Counted from the first letter of the stretch, positions 28,117 through 38,265 are shown. The stretch: DNA of 42,996 nucleotides from MB1-2 sp046566065 (GCA_046566065.1 JBKHXK010000021.1:1-42996), one strand, 5' to 3'. Numbers and translations are program-made. Notes: generated by a model not told the origin, from the sequence alone.

Positions 28117-28140
28117 CCGGGGAACCTATAGCGTTGCCGT
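28117..28140. promoter_or_regulatory. symmetric divergent promoter, both transcripts predicted leaderless
   Basis: The 24-bp gap between two divergent ATG codons contains one palindromic core CTATAG. On the plus strand TAGCGT (28129-28134) is followed by 6 bases then ATG. On the minus strand TAGGTT (28128 down to 28123) is followed by 6 bases then ATG. Each matches TANNNT at leaderless spacing, and neither side has a ribosome site. Confidence 0.55.
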
Positions 28141-28779
28141 ATGCAACTGGAATCGCGGCTTCCCGACGGCCGCCGGCTCTTGTTCCGCCCGATCGAGCCC
28201 TCCGACAAGGAGCTTCTGGCTGGGGGGTTCGAGAGGTTGTCTCCGGAGTCACGCTACCGACGTTTCTTCCGCGCTATCGACCACCTGTCCCCGGCGCAGC
28301 TGAAGTACCTGACCGAGGTCGACGGCGTCGATCACGTCGCCTGGGTGGCGCTCCTTGTGGACTCCCCCCCGAACGAGCAGGGCGTGGGTGTCGCCAGGTG
28401 GGTGCGTCTGGCGGACGAGCCGGAAGCCGCCGAGGCCGCGGTCACCGTCGTCGATTCCCTGCACGGGATGGGCATCGGCTCGACCCTCCTCCACATCATC
28501 GGACGCGAAGCGGTGCAGCGCGGCGTGAAGTGCTTCAAAGCGTGGGTCCTGGGCGATAACCACACGATCCAGGGACTGCTGAGGGAGATGGGAGCCCGGC
28601 CCGGTAGATGGGAGAGCGGGACGCTCGAGATGATCGTTCCCCTACCCGACGACCCCGACGCCCTGCAGGCAACACCTGCGCCGCTGATCCTGAAAGCGGT
28701 TGCCGAAGGCCGCTTGGACGGCCAGATGCACCCGGACAAGGCGATCGTGCTGGAGGAGGGTCAGCCGATCAAGCCGTAG
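28141..28779 (+). CDS. GNAT-family N-acetyltransferase
   Basis: 212 aa, with a GNAT fold: LFRPIEPSDKELL at the start, RFFRAI, then VVDSLHGMGIGSTLLHII as the acetyl-CoA binding loop (the Q/RxxGxG/A position reads HGMGIG) and a C-terminal KCFKAWVLGDNHTIQGLLREMG motif. The substrate is unknown; the family acetylates small molecules or protein N-termini/lysines. It is convergent with rsmE, overlapping by 19 bases, and divergent from mtaB. Confidence 0.8.
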   Translation: MQLESRLPDGRRLLFRPIEPSDKELLAGGFERLSPESRYRRFFRAIDHLSPAQLKYLTEVDGVDHVAWVALLVDSPPNEQGVGVARWVRLADEPEAAEAAVTVVDSLHGMGIGSTLLHIIGREAVQRGVKCFKAWVLGDNHTIQGLLREMGARPGRWESGTLEMIVPLPDDPDALQATPAPLILKAVAEGRLDGQMHPDKAIVLEEGQPIKP

Positions 28780-29498
28780 TGGTAGAGCAGCGCGGACACG
28801 GCAACGACCGGCGCATTCTGGGTCCTGAGGATCTGGGGGCCGAGCGACACGAGTTGAGCCCCCGCATCGGCGAGCTGTTCGGCTTCCTCCTTCGAGAGGC
28901 CGCCCTCTGGTCCCACGATCAGCGCGACGCGGTCGGCGTGACCCGAGAGCGCGGTGCGCAGCGGCAGCATGGCCTCCTCCCACAGGACGATCGCCAGAGG
29001 CTCCTGCGCGACGCGGCGCAGCAGTTCGGTCCACGACAGCCCCCCGCCCGACCTCATCACGTAGGGATTGCGCGATTGCTTGACGACCGAGCGCGCGATC
29101 GCCTCCCACCGGCTCGACAGTTTCTCCAGCTTGTCTCGATCCCATCTGACGACGGAGCGACTGGACCCGTACACCCACACTTCCGCGGTCCCCAGTTCGC
29201 CCAGGCGCTCGACGATGTCGTCCACCTTGTGACCCTTGGCGGCCCCCTGATAGACGACGATCTCCGGACGCGGACGCCGGTGCTCGGTGGTCTCCAACAC
29301 CTCGGCTACGAGCAGGTCGTCTTCCACACGTGCGGCTGCGCAACTCGCGACGCGTCCCTCACCGTCGGTGACCGTCAAGACATCAGGTGGAGAGATGCGC
29401 ATGACCTTCAGCGCATGGTGTGACTCATCACGCGGGAGCACGATCTCGGTCGGAGACCAACTCTCTCTCGGAGAGTAGAACCACGGCGGCTGCGCCAT
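28761..29498 (-). CDS. rsmE: 16S rRNA m3U1498 methyltransferase RsmE
   Basis: 245 aa. An N-terminal PUA-like domain (about 1-75, LPRDESHHALKVMRISPPD) precedes a SPOUT methyltransferase domain (VYQGAAKGHKVDDIVERLGELG, and the knot LIVGPEGGLSKEEAEQL then LGPQILRTQNAP). It methylates U1498 of 16S rRNA. It lies directly downstream of dnaJ, an arrangement common in Actinobacteria and Firmicutes. Confidence 0.95.
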   Translation of the reverse strand: MAQPPWFYSPRESWSPTEIVLPRDESHHALKVMRISPPDVLTVTDGEGRVASCAAARVEDDLLVAEVLETTEHRRPRPEIVVYQGAAKGHKVDDIVERLGELGTAEVWVYGSSRSVVRWDRDKLEKLSSRWEAIARSVVKQSRNPYVMRSGGGLSWTELLRRVAQEPLAIVLWEEAMLPLRTALSGHADRVALIVGPEGGLSKEEAEQLADAGAQLVSLGPQILRTQNAPVVAVSALLYHYGLIG

Positions 29499-29540
29499 CG
29501 TTCAGACGAGGTCGGCGGAGCGGCGGTTCTGATGTCGTAC

Positions 29541-29560
29541 GACCACGCGTGGACGTGGTC
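29541..29560. other. 7-bp hairpin between dnaJ and rsmE
   Basis: GACCACG-CGTGGA-CGTGGTC forms a perfect 7-bp stem in the 80-base gap between dnaJ and rsmE. There is no following T-run. It could attenuate or process the message, but nothing more can be said. Confidence 0.3.
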
Positions 29561-29578
29561 CGGTGAACAGAGAACGGG

Positions 29579-30673
29579 TCATTGGAAGGCTTCTTTGATC
29601 TTGTCGAAGAGGCCGCGCGGGCCGGTGTGCTCGCCTCGCGCCTGGGCGAAGCGCCTCAGCAACTCTGCCTCCTCTTCCGTCAGATCGGTCGGTGTCTGGA
29701 CCTTCAGCAAACCGACGAGATCGCCGCGGCCGCGGCCATGTAAGCGTGGCATCCCACGTCCTCGCAGCCTCATCACCTGACCGGACTGGGTCCCCGGCTC
29801 GATGTCTATCGGTTCGGCTCCCTCCAGCGTCGGCATCTCGACCTGACCTCCGAGAGCGGCCACCGTCATCGGAACCTTGACCTCGCAAGCGAGGTCGTCT
29901 CCTGCCCTTCTGAACACCTCGTGCGGCCGGATCTGGATCGCAACGTAGAGGTCGCCGGAGCGCCCGCCGCGGATGCCGGCTTCCCCTCTGCCCGTGACGC
30001 GCAGCTGGGCTCCCGAATCGACCCCCGGGGGGATCTGTACGGTCAGTACGTCGGTGACCTGGACCCGCCCCCGGCCCGAACAGGTCTCACACGGGGTGGT
30101 GATCTCCTCGCCCCTTCCGCCGCACTGCCGGCACGTCGCCGCCGTCATCACGTTGCCGAAGACGGTTCGGCGGACCTCACGGGTCTCGCCCGTGCCTCCG
30201 CACGCCGAGCAGCGACTCGGGAACGTCCCGGGGGCCGCGCCGCTACCGCTGCACGTTTCGCACTCCCCCAGCGTCGTTACCTCTACATCGCGCTCGACCC
30301 CCGTGGCTGCCTCTTCGAGGGTCAGCTCGACCTCGGCCAGGATGTCGTTGCCCCGGCCGGGGCCGCGGCTGGTGGCCGCTCCGGCTCCACCGAAGAAAGT
30401 AGAGAAGAGATCGGAGATGCCGCCGAAGTCCGAGAACCCGCCGAATCCCGCACCGGGGCCCCGTTCGTCGCCGTAGGCGTCGTAGTTGGCGCGCTTCTGG
30501 GGATCCGACAGCACCTCGTAAGCGCGGTTCACTTCCTTGAAGTGCTCGGCAGCTGCATCGTCGCCCGGGTTCGCATCCGGGTGGTACTGCCGGGCGAGCC
30601 TCCGATAGGCCTTCTTGATCTCGTCGGGTGTCGCGTCGCGCGCGACACCAAGGATGTCGTAGTGGTCCGCCAC
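29579..30673 (-). CDS. dnaJ: chaperone DnaJ (second actinobacterial type, HrcA-linked)
   Basis: 364 aa, starting with GTG at 30673 that shares one base with the hrcA stop (TAGTG). J-domain with HPD (RLARQYHPDANPG, about 23-36), a G/F-rich segment (about 75-110), a zinc region of four CxxCxGxG modules (CETC, CSAC, CRQC, CETC; about 140-205) and the C-terminal substrate-binding domain. It stimulates DnaK ATPase. DnaK/GrpE are not in the window. As it is in the hrcA operon, it should be heat-induced via CIRCE. Confidence 0.96.
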   Translation of the reverse strand: MADHYDILGVARDATPDEIKKAYRRLARQYHPDANPGDDAAAEHFKEVNRAYEVLSDPQKRANYDAYGDERGPGAGFGGFSDFGGISDLFSTFFGGAGAATSRGPGRGNDILAEVELTLEEAATGVERDVEVTTLGECETCSGSGAAPGTFPSRCSACGGTGETREVRRTVFGNVMTAATCRQCGGRGEEITTPCETCSGRGRVQVTDVLTVQIPPGVDSGAQLRVTGRGEAGIRGGRSGDLYVAIQIRPHEVFRRAGDDLACEVKVPMTVAALGGQVEMPTLEGAEPIDIEPGTQSGQVMRLRGRGMPRLHGRGRGDLVGLLKVQTPTDLTEEEAELLRRFAQARGEHTGPRGLFDKIKEAFQ

Positions 30674-31722
30674 TAGATCCCTAGCTGAGACAGCATGCGG
30701 CCGAGGTTCGATGCGACCTCATGGACCGCAGCTATCGTCTTGCGGTAGTCCATCCGGGTCGGCCCCACCACTCCCAGCGAACCCAGGGCCTCACCCTCCG
30801 CTCCGTAACCGGCCGTGATCACCGAGCACGCTTGCATCTCCTCGAGGGTGTTCTCCGATCCGATCCTCACGGAGACCTGCGTCGTCGACAGAGCGTCGGC
30901 CAGGGTCTCGAGGATCACCCTTCTGTGCTCGAGGGCGCCGATCACCTGACGGACCGTCTCGAGATCCGCGAACTTCTCTTCGTGGACGATGTTGGAGGTG
31001 CCGTCGAGGAACATGCGATCCGCATCGTCGTCGCTGAGATCCTCTTCGACCGCACGACAGACCGCGGTCACGATCTCGCGCAGCTCGAGGGGGAACCTGT
31101 CCTCGTTGGCCTTGATCGTCGCCGTCGCCTTCTCGAGAGGCACGTCCACGATCATCTTGTTCAGCATCTCCGAGGCCCGGTCGAGTTGCACCTCGTCGAC
31201 CGATCCCGGAACGCCGACGATGTTGTTCTCGACCCGGCCGGTGTTGGTGACCAGCACGACCATGGCCCGGCCCCCTGCGAGAGGAACCAGCTCTAGGTGT
31301 CGGACGACGCTTCGCTCGAGCGCCGGCGCGAACACGACCGCGGCGTGATCGGTGATACCCGAAAGGAGCGAGGCCGTCTGGCGAAGAGCGTCCTCTAGCT
31401 CGTAGCGCGGCTCCCCGAAGAACCGCTGCACCTTCCGAGCGTCCGACGGCGCAAGCTTGAACGTGGGAGAGGCGCTGTCGACGAAGTAGCGGTAACCGGC
31501 GTCGGTCGGGATGCGGCCGGCCGAGGTGTGCGGCTGAAAGATGTAGCCCTGCTCCTCCAGTGCGCCCATCTCGTTGCGAACGGTGGCGGGCGACACCCCC
31601 AGTCGATAACGGTCGACGAGGGTCTTCGACCCCACGGGCTCACCCGAGGTCACGTAATGGGCAACGATCGCTCTCAGGATCGAGGCACGCCTGTCTCCGA
31701 GGGCCGAGTCCTGGGGATTCAT
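30673..31722 (-). CDS. hrcA: heat-inducible transcription repressor HrcA
   Basis: 349 aa. An N-terminal winged helix (RASILRAIVAHYVTSGEPVGS; VSPATVRNEMGALEEQGYI) binds CIRCE, and a GAF-like dimerisation core follows. A CIRCE operator 32 bases upstream of the start indicates autorepression of the hrcA-dnaJ unit. The -10 TATCCT ends 8 bases before the ATG, so the transcript is nearly leaderless. dnaJ follows with a one-base overlap. Confidence 0.97.
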   Translation of the reverse strand: MNPQDSALGDRRASILRAIVAHYVTSGEPVGSKTLVDRYRLGVSPATVRNEMGALEEQGYIFQPHTSAGRIPTDAGYRYFVDSASPTFKLAPSDARKVQRFFGEPRYELEDALRQTASLLSGITDHAAVVFAPALERSVVRHLELVPLAGGRAMVVLVTNTGRVENNIVGVPGSVDEVQLDRASEMLNKMIVDVPLEKATATIKANEDRFPLELREIVTAVCRAVEEDLSDDDADRMFLDGTSNIVHEEKFADLETVRQVIGALEHRRVILETLADALSTTQVSVRIGSENTLEEMQACSVITAGYGAEGEALGSLGVVGPTRMDYRKTIAAVHEVASNLGRMLSQLGI

Positions 31723-31730
31723 ACGGTCAC

Positions 31731-31736
31731 AGGATA
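31731..31736 (-). promoter_or_regulatory. -10 element (TATCCT) of hrcA
   Basis: TATCCT on the minus strand lies 8 bases before the hrcA ATG. The CIRCE operator ends 17 bases upstream, over the expected -35 region, as required for repression. Confidence 0.5.
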
Positions 31737-31753
31737 CCCGCTTCCGGCCGGTT

Positions 31754-31780
31754 TTGGCACTCGATCCACAAGAGTGCTAA
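31754..31780. promoter_or_regulatory. CIRCE operator
   Basis: The plus strand reads TTGGCACTC-9 bases-GAGTGCTAA against the consensus TTAGCACTC-N9-GAGTGCTAA. One arm is perfect and the other has one mismatch. It is the HrcA binding site. The arm nearest the preceding gene contains that gene's TAG stop (31777-31779). Confidence 0.95.
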
Positions 31781-32076
31781 CCGAGCACGCCCCCGACCGA
31801 GACGTCGTGGTCCCGGCTGCTGCAGACCGGGCACCGGGGGAGCCGGCCGGTGACGAGCTCGCTGGAGCAGGCCGGGCAGCGGCCGAAGAGGTCCGCCAAG
31901 GTCCGCTCAGAGGCGGCCAGCTCCGGGCCTACCAGGAGCGCGCCGGTCTCGGGGCACACGAAGACGACGTGGTCGTTGTCCATGCAGCGGTACTCGTCGG
32001 CGCCGTGGCTCGAACCCCACTGGTCCGTGAAGGTGAGACCGCAATCCCGGCAGGTGAGATTCCCGACGTAGGCCAT
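31777..32076 (-). CDS. zinc-ribbon protein
   Basis: A 99-aa soluble protein with three Cys pairs that could make zinc ribbons: CRDC (near residue 9), CPAC (about 67) and CPVC (about 82), plus single Cys in RCMDND and FVCPETG. Rich in Asp and Glu. I do not recognise a specific family; rubredoxin-like or RNA/protein-binding zinc ribbons are possible. Its stop codon lies within the CIRCE operator, so HrcA binding overlaps its 3' end. It lies between the LOG-family gene and hrcA on the same strand. Confidence 0.65.
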   Translation of the reverse strand: MAYVGNLTCRDCGLTFTDQWGSSHGADEYRCMDNDHVVFVCPETGALLVGPELAASERTLADLFGRCPACSSELVTGRLPRCPVCSSRDHDVSVGGVLG

Positions 32077-32103
32077 GTAGCGAGCATGGCACGCCGCGAG
32101 CGA

Positions 32104-32592
32104 TCAAGGGACCGCGGCGAGCTGCAGCGCCTTCTCGACCGCGTCAGCGGCGTCGTCGGCGCGGACGATCGAGGTGTCGGGCTCTCCTCTTTTGACCAGC
32201 TCCCAGGTGTCGAGACCCACGACGGGGATCCCGAGGCGTAGAGCGAACGCGACCTCGGACAGGGTGCCGAACTCGCCGGAGATCGCGATGACCACGTCGC
32301 TGGCTCGCACCAAGAGCATGTTGCGCATCTCGCCGACCCCGGTCGGAAGGGCGATGTCGACGTAGTCGTTCGCCTCGGATCGGTGCTCCCCCGGCAGGAA
32401 GCCCACCGTCAAGCCGCCCTCCGAACGTGCCCCGCGGCAGACCGCTTCCATGACACCCCTGCCCCCGCCGCACATCACGACCGCTCCGCGGCGCGCCAGT
32501 TCGGCGCCGACGGCTTCGGCCGCCTTGGACGCGTCTTCCTCGAAGGCCGAGCCTCCACAGACCGCTACGTAGGGCGGGTGATCACGCGGAAT
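32104..32592 (-). CDS. LOG-family protein (TIGR00725-like), start uncertain
   Basis: Rossmann-fold protein of the LOG/'lysine decarboxylase-like' superfamily, some members of which release cytokinin bases from nucleotides. Seen: YVAVCGGSAFEED, VVMCGGGRGVMEAV, FLPGEHRSEAND and SGEFGTLSEVAFALRLGIPV. The first canonical start in frame (GTG 32478) would remove the conserved YVAVCGGS strand. Coding clearly extends to about 32560. Two readings are possible: an ATT start at 32592 with an AGAGG 6 bases upstream (162 aa, a normal family length), or a GTGA overlap with the upstream HD-GYP gene followed by a one-base deletion near 32570. See findings. Confidence 0.75.
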   Translation of the reverse strand: MPRDHPPYVAVCGGSAFEEDASKAAEAVGAELARRGAVVMCGGGRGVMEAVCRGARSEGGLTVGFLPGEHRSEANDYVDIALPTGVGEMRNMLLVRASDVVIAISGEFGTLSEVAFALRLGIPVVGLDTWELVKRGEPDTSIVRADDAADAVEKALQLAAVP

Positions 32593-33766
32593 AACGAACG
32601 AACCTCTTCTCGATCTGGCCCTCGCCGACCTTGCTGATCACATCCACCAGCAGCGACGTGCACAGGGGGTCGTGCTGCGTTCCGGCGTGTGCGAGCAGCT
32701 CCTCACAGGCTTGGTCGGGAGACATCGCCTTGCGATAGGGGCGGTCGGAAGTCATCGCGTCGTAGGCATCACAGACGGCCACGATGCGGGCTCCGACGGG
32801 GATCTCGTTCTTCGCCAGGCCGTCCGGGTAGCCCTTGCCGTCCCACCGCTCGTGATGGTGCCTGACCACGCCGAGCGCGGGCCGCAGGAACTCGACCTTC
32901 TCCAGCATCCGCTCGCCGATGACCGGATGCTGCCTCATCGCCTCCCATTCCTCATCCGTAAGGGGACCGGCTTTCTGCAGGATCGAGTCCGAGACACCGA
33001 TCTTTCCGACGTCGTGCAGCAAGGCGCCGAAGTGGACCGACCGCCGTATCTCCTCGGGCACCTGCATGGCCACCGCCATGCCTACGGCGATGTCTCTGAT
33101 GCGGCTGGTGTGAGCCTGGGTGTAAGGGTCGCGCGCCTCGAGAGCCGAGGTGAGAGCTTCGATCGTCGCGGTGTACTGCGATTCGAGCTTCGTCGCCAGC
33201 TGGATCCGCGAGTAGCTGCTCGCCGCGAACGCGGCCACCACGTCGATCTGCTCGGGGTCGTCTTGCCGGAACGGCTTGTCGCTGGTCCGGTAGACCTCGA
33301 TCGTGCCGATCGTCCCCTCGGACACCTTCAAGCTGGAGATCAAACAGCGTTGGAATCCGAGCTCGGCCAGGAACGCCCGTTCGCGCTCGTCGGCGGCCGC
33401 GTCGTTGATCGAGATCTCCACCACCTTGCCGGTGTCGAGCACCGACTTCGTGACCGGGTAGTCGCTGACCAGATACTCCTCCGCGACCACGTTCAGCTTC
33501 GCAGGCGGCGCCACGCTGCCCGCCACATCGCGGAGCACCGTTCCGTCCTCGTTCAGAACCGATATCAAACAGCCGTCGGCCGCGACCGCTCTGCGAACGG
33601 CCCGGGCCAAGCCGGCGTAGAGACCGGCTAGATCTATCGCCTGTTGCATAGGTGCGAAGTCGTGGGCCAACGTCCCGATCCTGCGCTCGGTAGGGAAGCC
33701 GTCGAAGGCGACCTGCTCCGACCCGAACGAAGGCGAGGCTCCACTGTCTGCGGTCACGCGATCCAT
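32582..33766 (-). CDS. GAF-linked HD-GYP cyclic-di-GMP phosphodiesterase
   Basis: 394 aa. A GAF-like sensor domain (about 45-200) is followed by an HD-GYP domain (about 215-375). Seen: AHTSRIRDIAVGMA, HFGALLHDVGKIGVSD (HD pair), HPVIGERML, HHHERWDGKGYPDGL (the GYP motif) and DAYDAMTSDRPYRKAM. HD-GYP enzymes hydrolyse c-di-GMP to pGpG/GMP. It may be functionally linked to the c-di-GMP riboswitch and receptor-like protein at 9.6-10.5 kb. It lies in the lepA-hemW run. Confidence 0.93.
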   Translation of the reverse strand: MDRVTADSGASPSFGSEQVAFDGFPTERRIGTLAHDFAPMQQAIDLAGLYAGLARAVRRAVAADGCLISVLNEDGTVLRDVAGSVAPPAKLNVVAEEYLVSDYPVTKSVLDTGKVVEISINDAAADERERAFLAELGFQRCLISSLKVSEGTIGTIEVYRTSDKPFRQDDPEQIDVVAAFAASSYSRIQLATKLESQYTATIEALTSALEARDPYTQAHTSRIRDIAVGMAVAMQVPEEIRRSVHFGALLHDVGKIGVSDSILQKAGPLTDEEWEAMRQHPVIGERMLEKVEFLRPALGVVRHHHERWDGKGYPDGLAKNEIPVGARIVAVCDAYDAMTSDRPYRKAMSPDQACEELLAHAGTQHDPLCTSLLVDVISKVGEGQIEKRFVRYSA

Positions 33767-33776
33767 AGCCTCTCCA

Positions 33777-34954
33777 CTAGATCAGACGGACAAGCACCTC
33801 GTTGGCGATCAACGTCCCGCGACGCGTGAGCCGCAGTCGCTCGGTCTCGTCGGTCAGCAGCCCCTGCGTTCGCAATCGCTCGATCGAGCTTATGCGCTTC
33901 GCTATCGGCTCCGACCCGAACCGGCGTTCGAACGAAGCGACGTCTATCCCGGAGGCAAGGCGAAGGCCGAGCATCAGAGCCTCGCCCGCGCGCTCGTCCC
34001 CATGCAGGTGCTCGGACCCCGCGATGACGGAGTCGCCGCGAGCGACAGCTGCGATGAGGTCCCTCGGAAGTCGAGTGACCCACCACCTCTCGCCGTCGAC
34101 GTGCGCGTGAGCACCGCAGCCGAAGCCGAGGTAGTCCCCTGCCGACCAGTACAGGACGTTGTGACGCGACGCCCTGTTCGGTTGGGACCAGTTGGAGATC
34201 TCGTAACGCGAGAAACCCGCCTGGGCGAGTACCTCTTCCGCCATCTGATGGCGTCGGGCCTGGACGTCGGGATCGACATCCGGCGTGCGCCCGGTCTTGA
34301 TCAAGGTCGCGAGTGGGGTCGACTCCTCGATCGTCAGCGCGTACGCGGACACGTGATCGACCCCGGCCCCCACGACCCCCTCGAGCGAGCGGGTCCAGTC
34401 CTCATCGGTCTCCCAGGGCGAGCCGTAGATCAGGTCCGCGTTGATGTCCGTGAACCCCGCCGAGCGCGCCGCTGCGATCGCGCCGAGGGCCGTCTCGGCC
34501 GGGTGCGTGCGCCCCAGGCCTGTCAGGACAGTGGGCACCAGCGACTGCACCCCGACGGAGAGGCGCTCGAAACCTGTGCCTCGCAGCTCCGTCAGGTAGC
34601 GCAGGTCGACGGTCTCCGGGTTCGCCTCGACCGTTATCTCCGCCCCCGCGGCGAGACCGATCCGCCTGCGCACCGCCCCCAGGATCCGGCCCAGGGCCGC
34701 GGCGGGAAGGAGCGTCGGCGTACCGCCCCCGAAGAAGACCGATGTCGCCGGACGCGTCTCCCCCGGCCACCTCTCGATGTCTGCAACCAGCGCGTCGACG
34801 TAAGCCTCGTGCAGATCGTCCTGTCCCTCGTAGGTGTTGAAGTCGCAGTAGTGGCAGCGGTGACGGCAGAAGGGGATGTGCACGTAGACCCCGAAACCGG
34901 GCTCCGCCTGCCATGCTCCGGAGCGGGAGGTATCCCGCGCCACGGCCGGTGCGC

Positions 34955-34958
<4 letters not shown>
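33777..34958 (-). CDS. hemW: radical-SAM heme chaperone HemW
   Basis: 393 aa from GTG 34958, which overlaps the lepA stop by 4 bases (GTGA); the 266 codons open upstream are antisense-frame noise over lepA. Seen: the radical-SAM cluster CRHRCHYCDF, GGGTPTLLP, VEANPETVDLRYL and the HemN C-terminal winged helix. HemW (formerly HemN-like) inserts heme and is not coproporphyrinogen oxidase. CxxxCxYC and the absence of the HemN N-terminal extension support this. It is coupled to lepA, a very common pair. Confidence 0.94.
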
Positions 34959-36778
<1,820 letters not shown>

Positions 36779-36785
36779 GCTCGCT

Positions 36786-36791
36786 ACGTTA
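36786..36791 (-). promoter_or_regulatory. -10 element (TAACGT) of lepA, predicted leaderless
   Basis: TAACGT on the minus strand is followed by 7 bases and the lepA ATG. No ribosome site is seen. Confidence 0.45.
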
Positions 36792-36794
36792 GCC

Positions 36795-36809
36795 GCCCCC
36801 CACGGGGGC
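36795..36809. other. GC hairpin in the lepA-rpsT gap
   Basis: GCCCCC-CAC-GGGGGC is a perfect 6-bp stem between the divergent promoters. It might insulate the two start sites or bind a regulator. There is no T-run. Confidence 0.35.
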
Positions 36810-36828
36810 CTGGAGATAGAGGGTCTGC

Positions 36829-36834
36829 TATCCT
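36829..36834 (+). promoter_or_regulatory. extended -10 element of rpsT
   Basis: TGC then TATCCT gives an extended -10. An AGGAG site (36855-36859) and the ATG at 36872 follow, so the leader is about 31 nt, unlike the leaderless genes nearby. Confidence 0.45.
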
Positions 36835-36871
36835 CGACCGCTGATCCCCAGCACAGGAGTCTTCTACACGC

Positions 36872-37129
36872 ATGGCCAACATCAAGAGTCAGATCAAGAG
36901 GAACCGCCAGAACGAGCTCGCCCGTCAGCGGAACAAGGCGACCCGCTCTGCGCTGCGTACCCGCATCAAGAACTTCATGACCGCAGCGGAGTCCGGAGAC
37001 AAGGACGCCGCTACCGAGGCCTACCGCGAAGCGACCCGCGCCCTCGATAAAGCGGCAGGCAAGGGCATCATCCACCGCAACACCGCGGCGAACAAGAAGT
37101 CGCGGCTCGCCAAGCGCCTCAACTCCTAG
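36872..37129 (+). CDS. rpsT: 30S ribosomal protein bS20
   Basis: 85 aa, a basic helical protein (NIKSQIKRNRQNELARQRNK, then KAAGKGIIHRNTAANKKSRL) characteristic of S20, which binds 16S rRNA. Monocistronic, on the opposite strand to lepA and holA. The 31-nt leader carries a ribosome site, leaving room for autoregulation as known for S20 in other bacteria; no specific structure is seen. Confidence 0.97.
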   Translation: MANIKSQIKRNRQNELARQRNKATRSALRTRIKNFMTAAESGDKDAATEAYREATRALDKAAGKGIIHRNTAANKKSRLAKRLNS

Positions 37130-37138
37130 ACCTTCCGG

Positions 37139-38074
37139 TCAGACAGACCCCGTAACGATCCGGATGACGGCGCGCTCTAGCGCCGCTTCGGCCGAAGGGA
37201 ACTCACCCTTCATCTCGACGTCGGCTTCCGCCATCACACCCAGCGCCCTGACCAACTCCTCTTCTCGGTAGGACAGCGCTTGCTTGGTCATGTTCCGGGC
37301 TCGCCATTCCGGCATCCCCAGCGCGTCGCCTACCGCCGCCGCCCCCTCACTCGCATAGCGCCGCGCCCTGAGCAGCCTTCGCAGATGTCCTACGAGGACA
37401 CCGAAGATCGCGAGGGGCTCGTCGCCTTGCTCCAGGAGCCGACGAAGGCTGGACATCGCTAGCGGCAGCTTGCGCTCCCCTACCGCGTCGGTGAAGGCGA
37501 ACGTCCGCTCGTCCGCCATGCGCGGGAACGAGCGTCTGACCTCTTTCGCCCCGACCGGGGCCCCCTCGCCATGTGCAGAGACGAGTTGGCCCAGGGCTCC
37601 ATCGAGGGCACGAAGCTCGTTGCCGATCGAATCCACCAAGGCCCACGCGCCACGGTCGTCCAGCTTCAACTTCCGCTCCACCGCACGTTGCTTCAACCAG
37701 GTGACGAGCTTGCGGCCTTTCGGAACGTCCAACGAGAGAACCTGGCCGTGCTTCTTGACGGCCGCGTCCACCTTCGTCTTACCGGAGGCGACCAGCACCA
37801 GCATGGTGTCGGGCGAAGGCGACTCCAGGTAACGGGACAGGGCCTCGGCCTGCTCCTTCTTCAGATCTTGCGCGTCCTGGATGACGACGAGGCGGAGTCC
37901 GCCAAGGAGCGAGCCCGTCCCGACGGCCTCGAGCAACTGCGCGGTCGACGCGGACGCTTCGATGACCGTCTCGGCGTAGGGGTCGACCTCGTTCTCGATC
38001 CTGATGCGCTGTAGGGCCTCATCGGCCAGATAGGGATCGCCTGTGAGAAGGAAGATCGAGGGGCGCTCGCTCAC
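37139..38074 (-). CDS. holA: DNA polymerase III subunit delta
   Basis: 311 aa from GTG 38074, which overlaps the preceding small gene by 4 bases (GTGA). An AAA+ fold without a working P-loop: SIFLLTGDPYLADEAL at the start, then LRLVVIQDAQDLKKEQAEAL and a C-terminal clamp-loader collar. It loads the sliding clamp. Placement between comEC and rpsT is the standard gene order. Confidence 0.94.
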   Translation of the reverse strand: MSERPSIFLLTGDPYLADEALQRIRIENEVDPYAETVIEASASTAQLLEAVGTGSLLGGLRLVVIQDAQDLKKEQAEALSRYLESPSPDTMLVLVASGKTKVDAAVKKHGQVLSLDVPKGRKLVTWLKQRAVERKLKLDDRGAWALVDSIGNELRALDGALGQLVSAHGEGAPVGAKEVRRSFPRMADERTFAFTDAVGERKLPLAMSSLRRLLEQGDEPLAIFGVLVGHLRRLLRARRYASEGAAAVGDALGMPEWRARNMTKQALSYREEELVRALGVMAEADVEMKGEFPSAEAALERAVIRIVTGSV

Positions 38075-38265
38075 GCCTCTCGTAACCCCATCACGTAGAG
38101 GCGCGCGTCGTCCTGCGTCAGAGCGACGGACTCGGCTCCCTCCTCCAGGAGGGCGGCCCACTCCGCGCCCATCCAGCTCTCGGCTTCCTCCTTCGAGGTG
38201 AAGCTCTCGGTCGAGCGAAGCTCGTTGCCGGCGTCGTCTAGGAGAACCCAGTGGAAGCTGCTCAT
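38071..38265 (-). CDS. small uncharacterised protein between comEC and holA
   Basis: 64 aa from ATG 38265 (MSSFHWVLLDDAGNELRSTE). A GTG at 38289, overlapping the comEC stop by GTGA and adding 8 residues, is the alternative, and it matches the coupling habit of the region. The product has FTSKEEAESWMGAEWAALLEEG and ends VALTQDDARLYVMGLREA. Soluble, acidic, without cysteines. I do not recognise it; such small genes are seen in this position in other actinobacteria. Its stop overlaps the start of holA. Confidence 0.65.
   Translation of the reverse strand: MSSFHWVLLDDAGNELRSTESFTSKEEAESWMGAEWAALLEEGAESVALTQDDARLYVMGLREA

Noticed and set aside
36779..37075. N-terminal extension of LepA by 99 residues.
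   Set aside because: It would read antisense through rpsT; the ATG at 36778 gives the family length and start.
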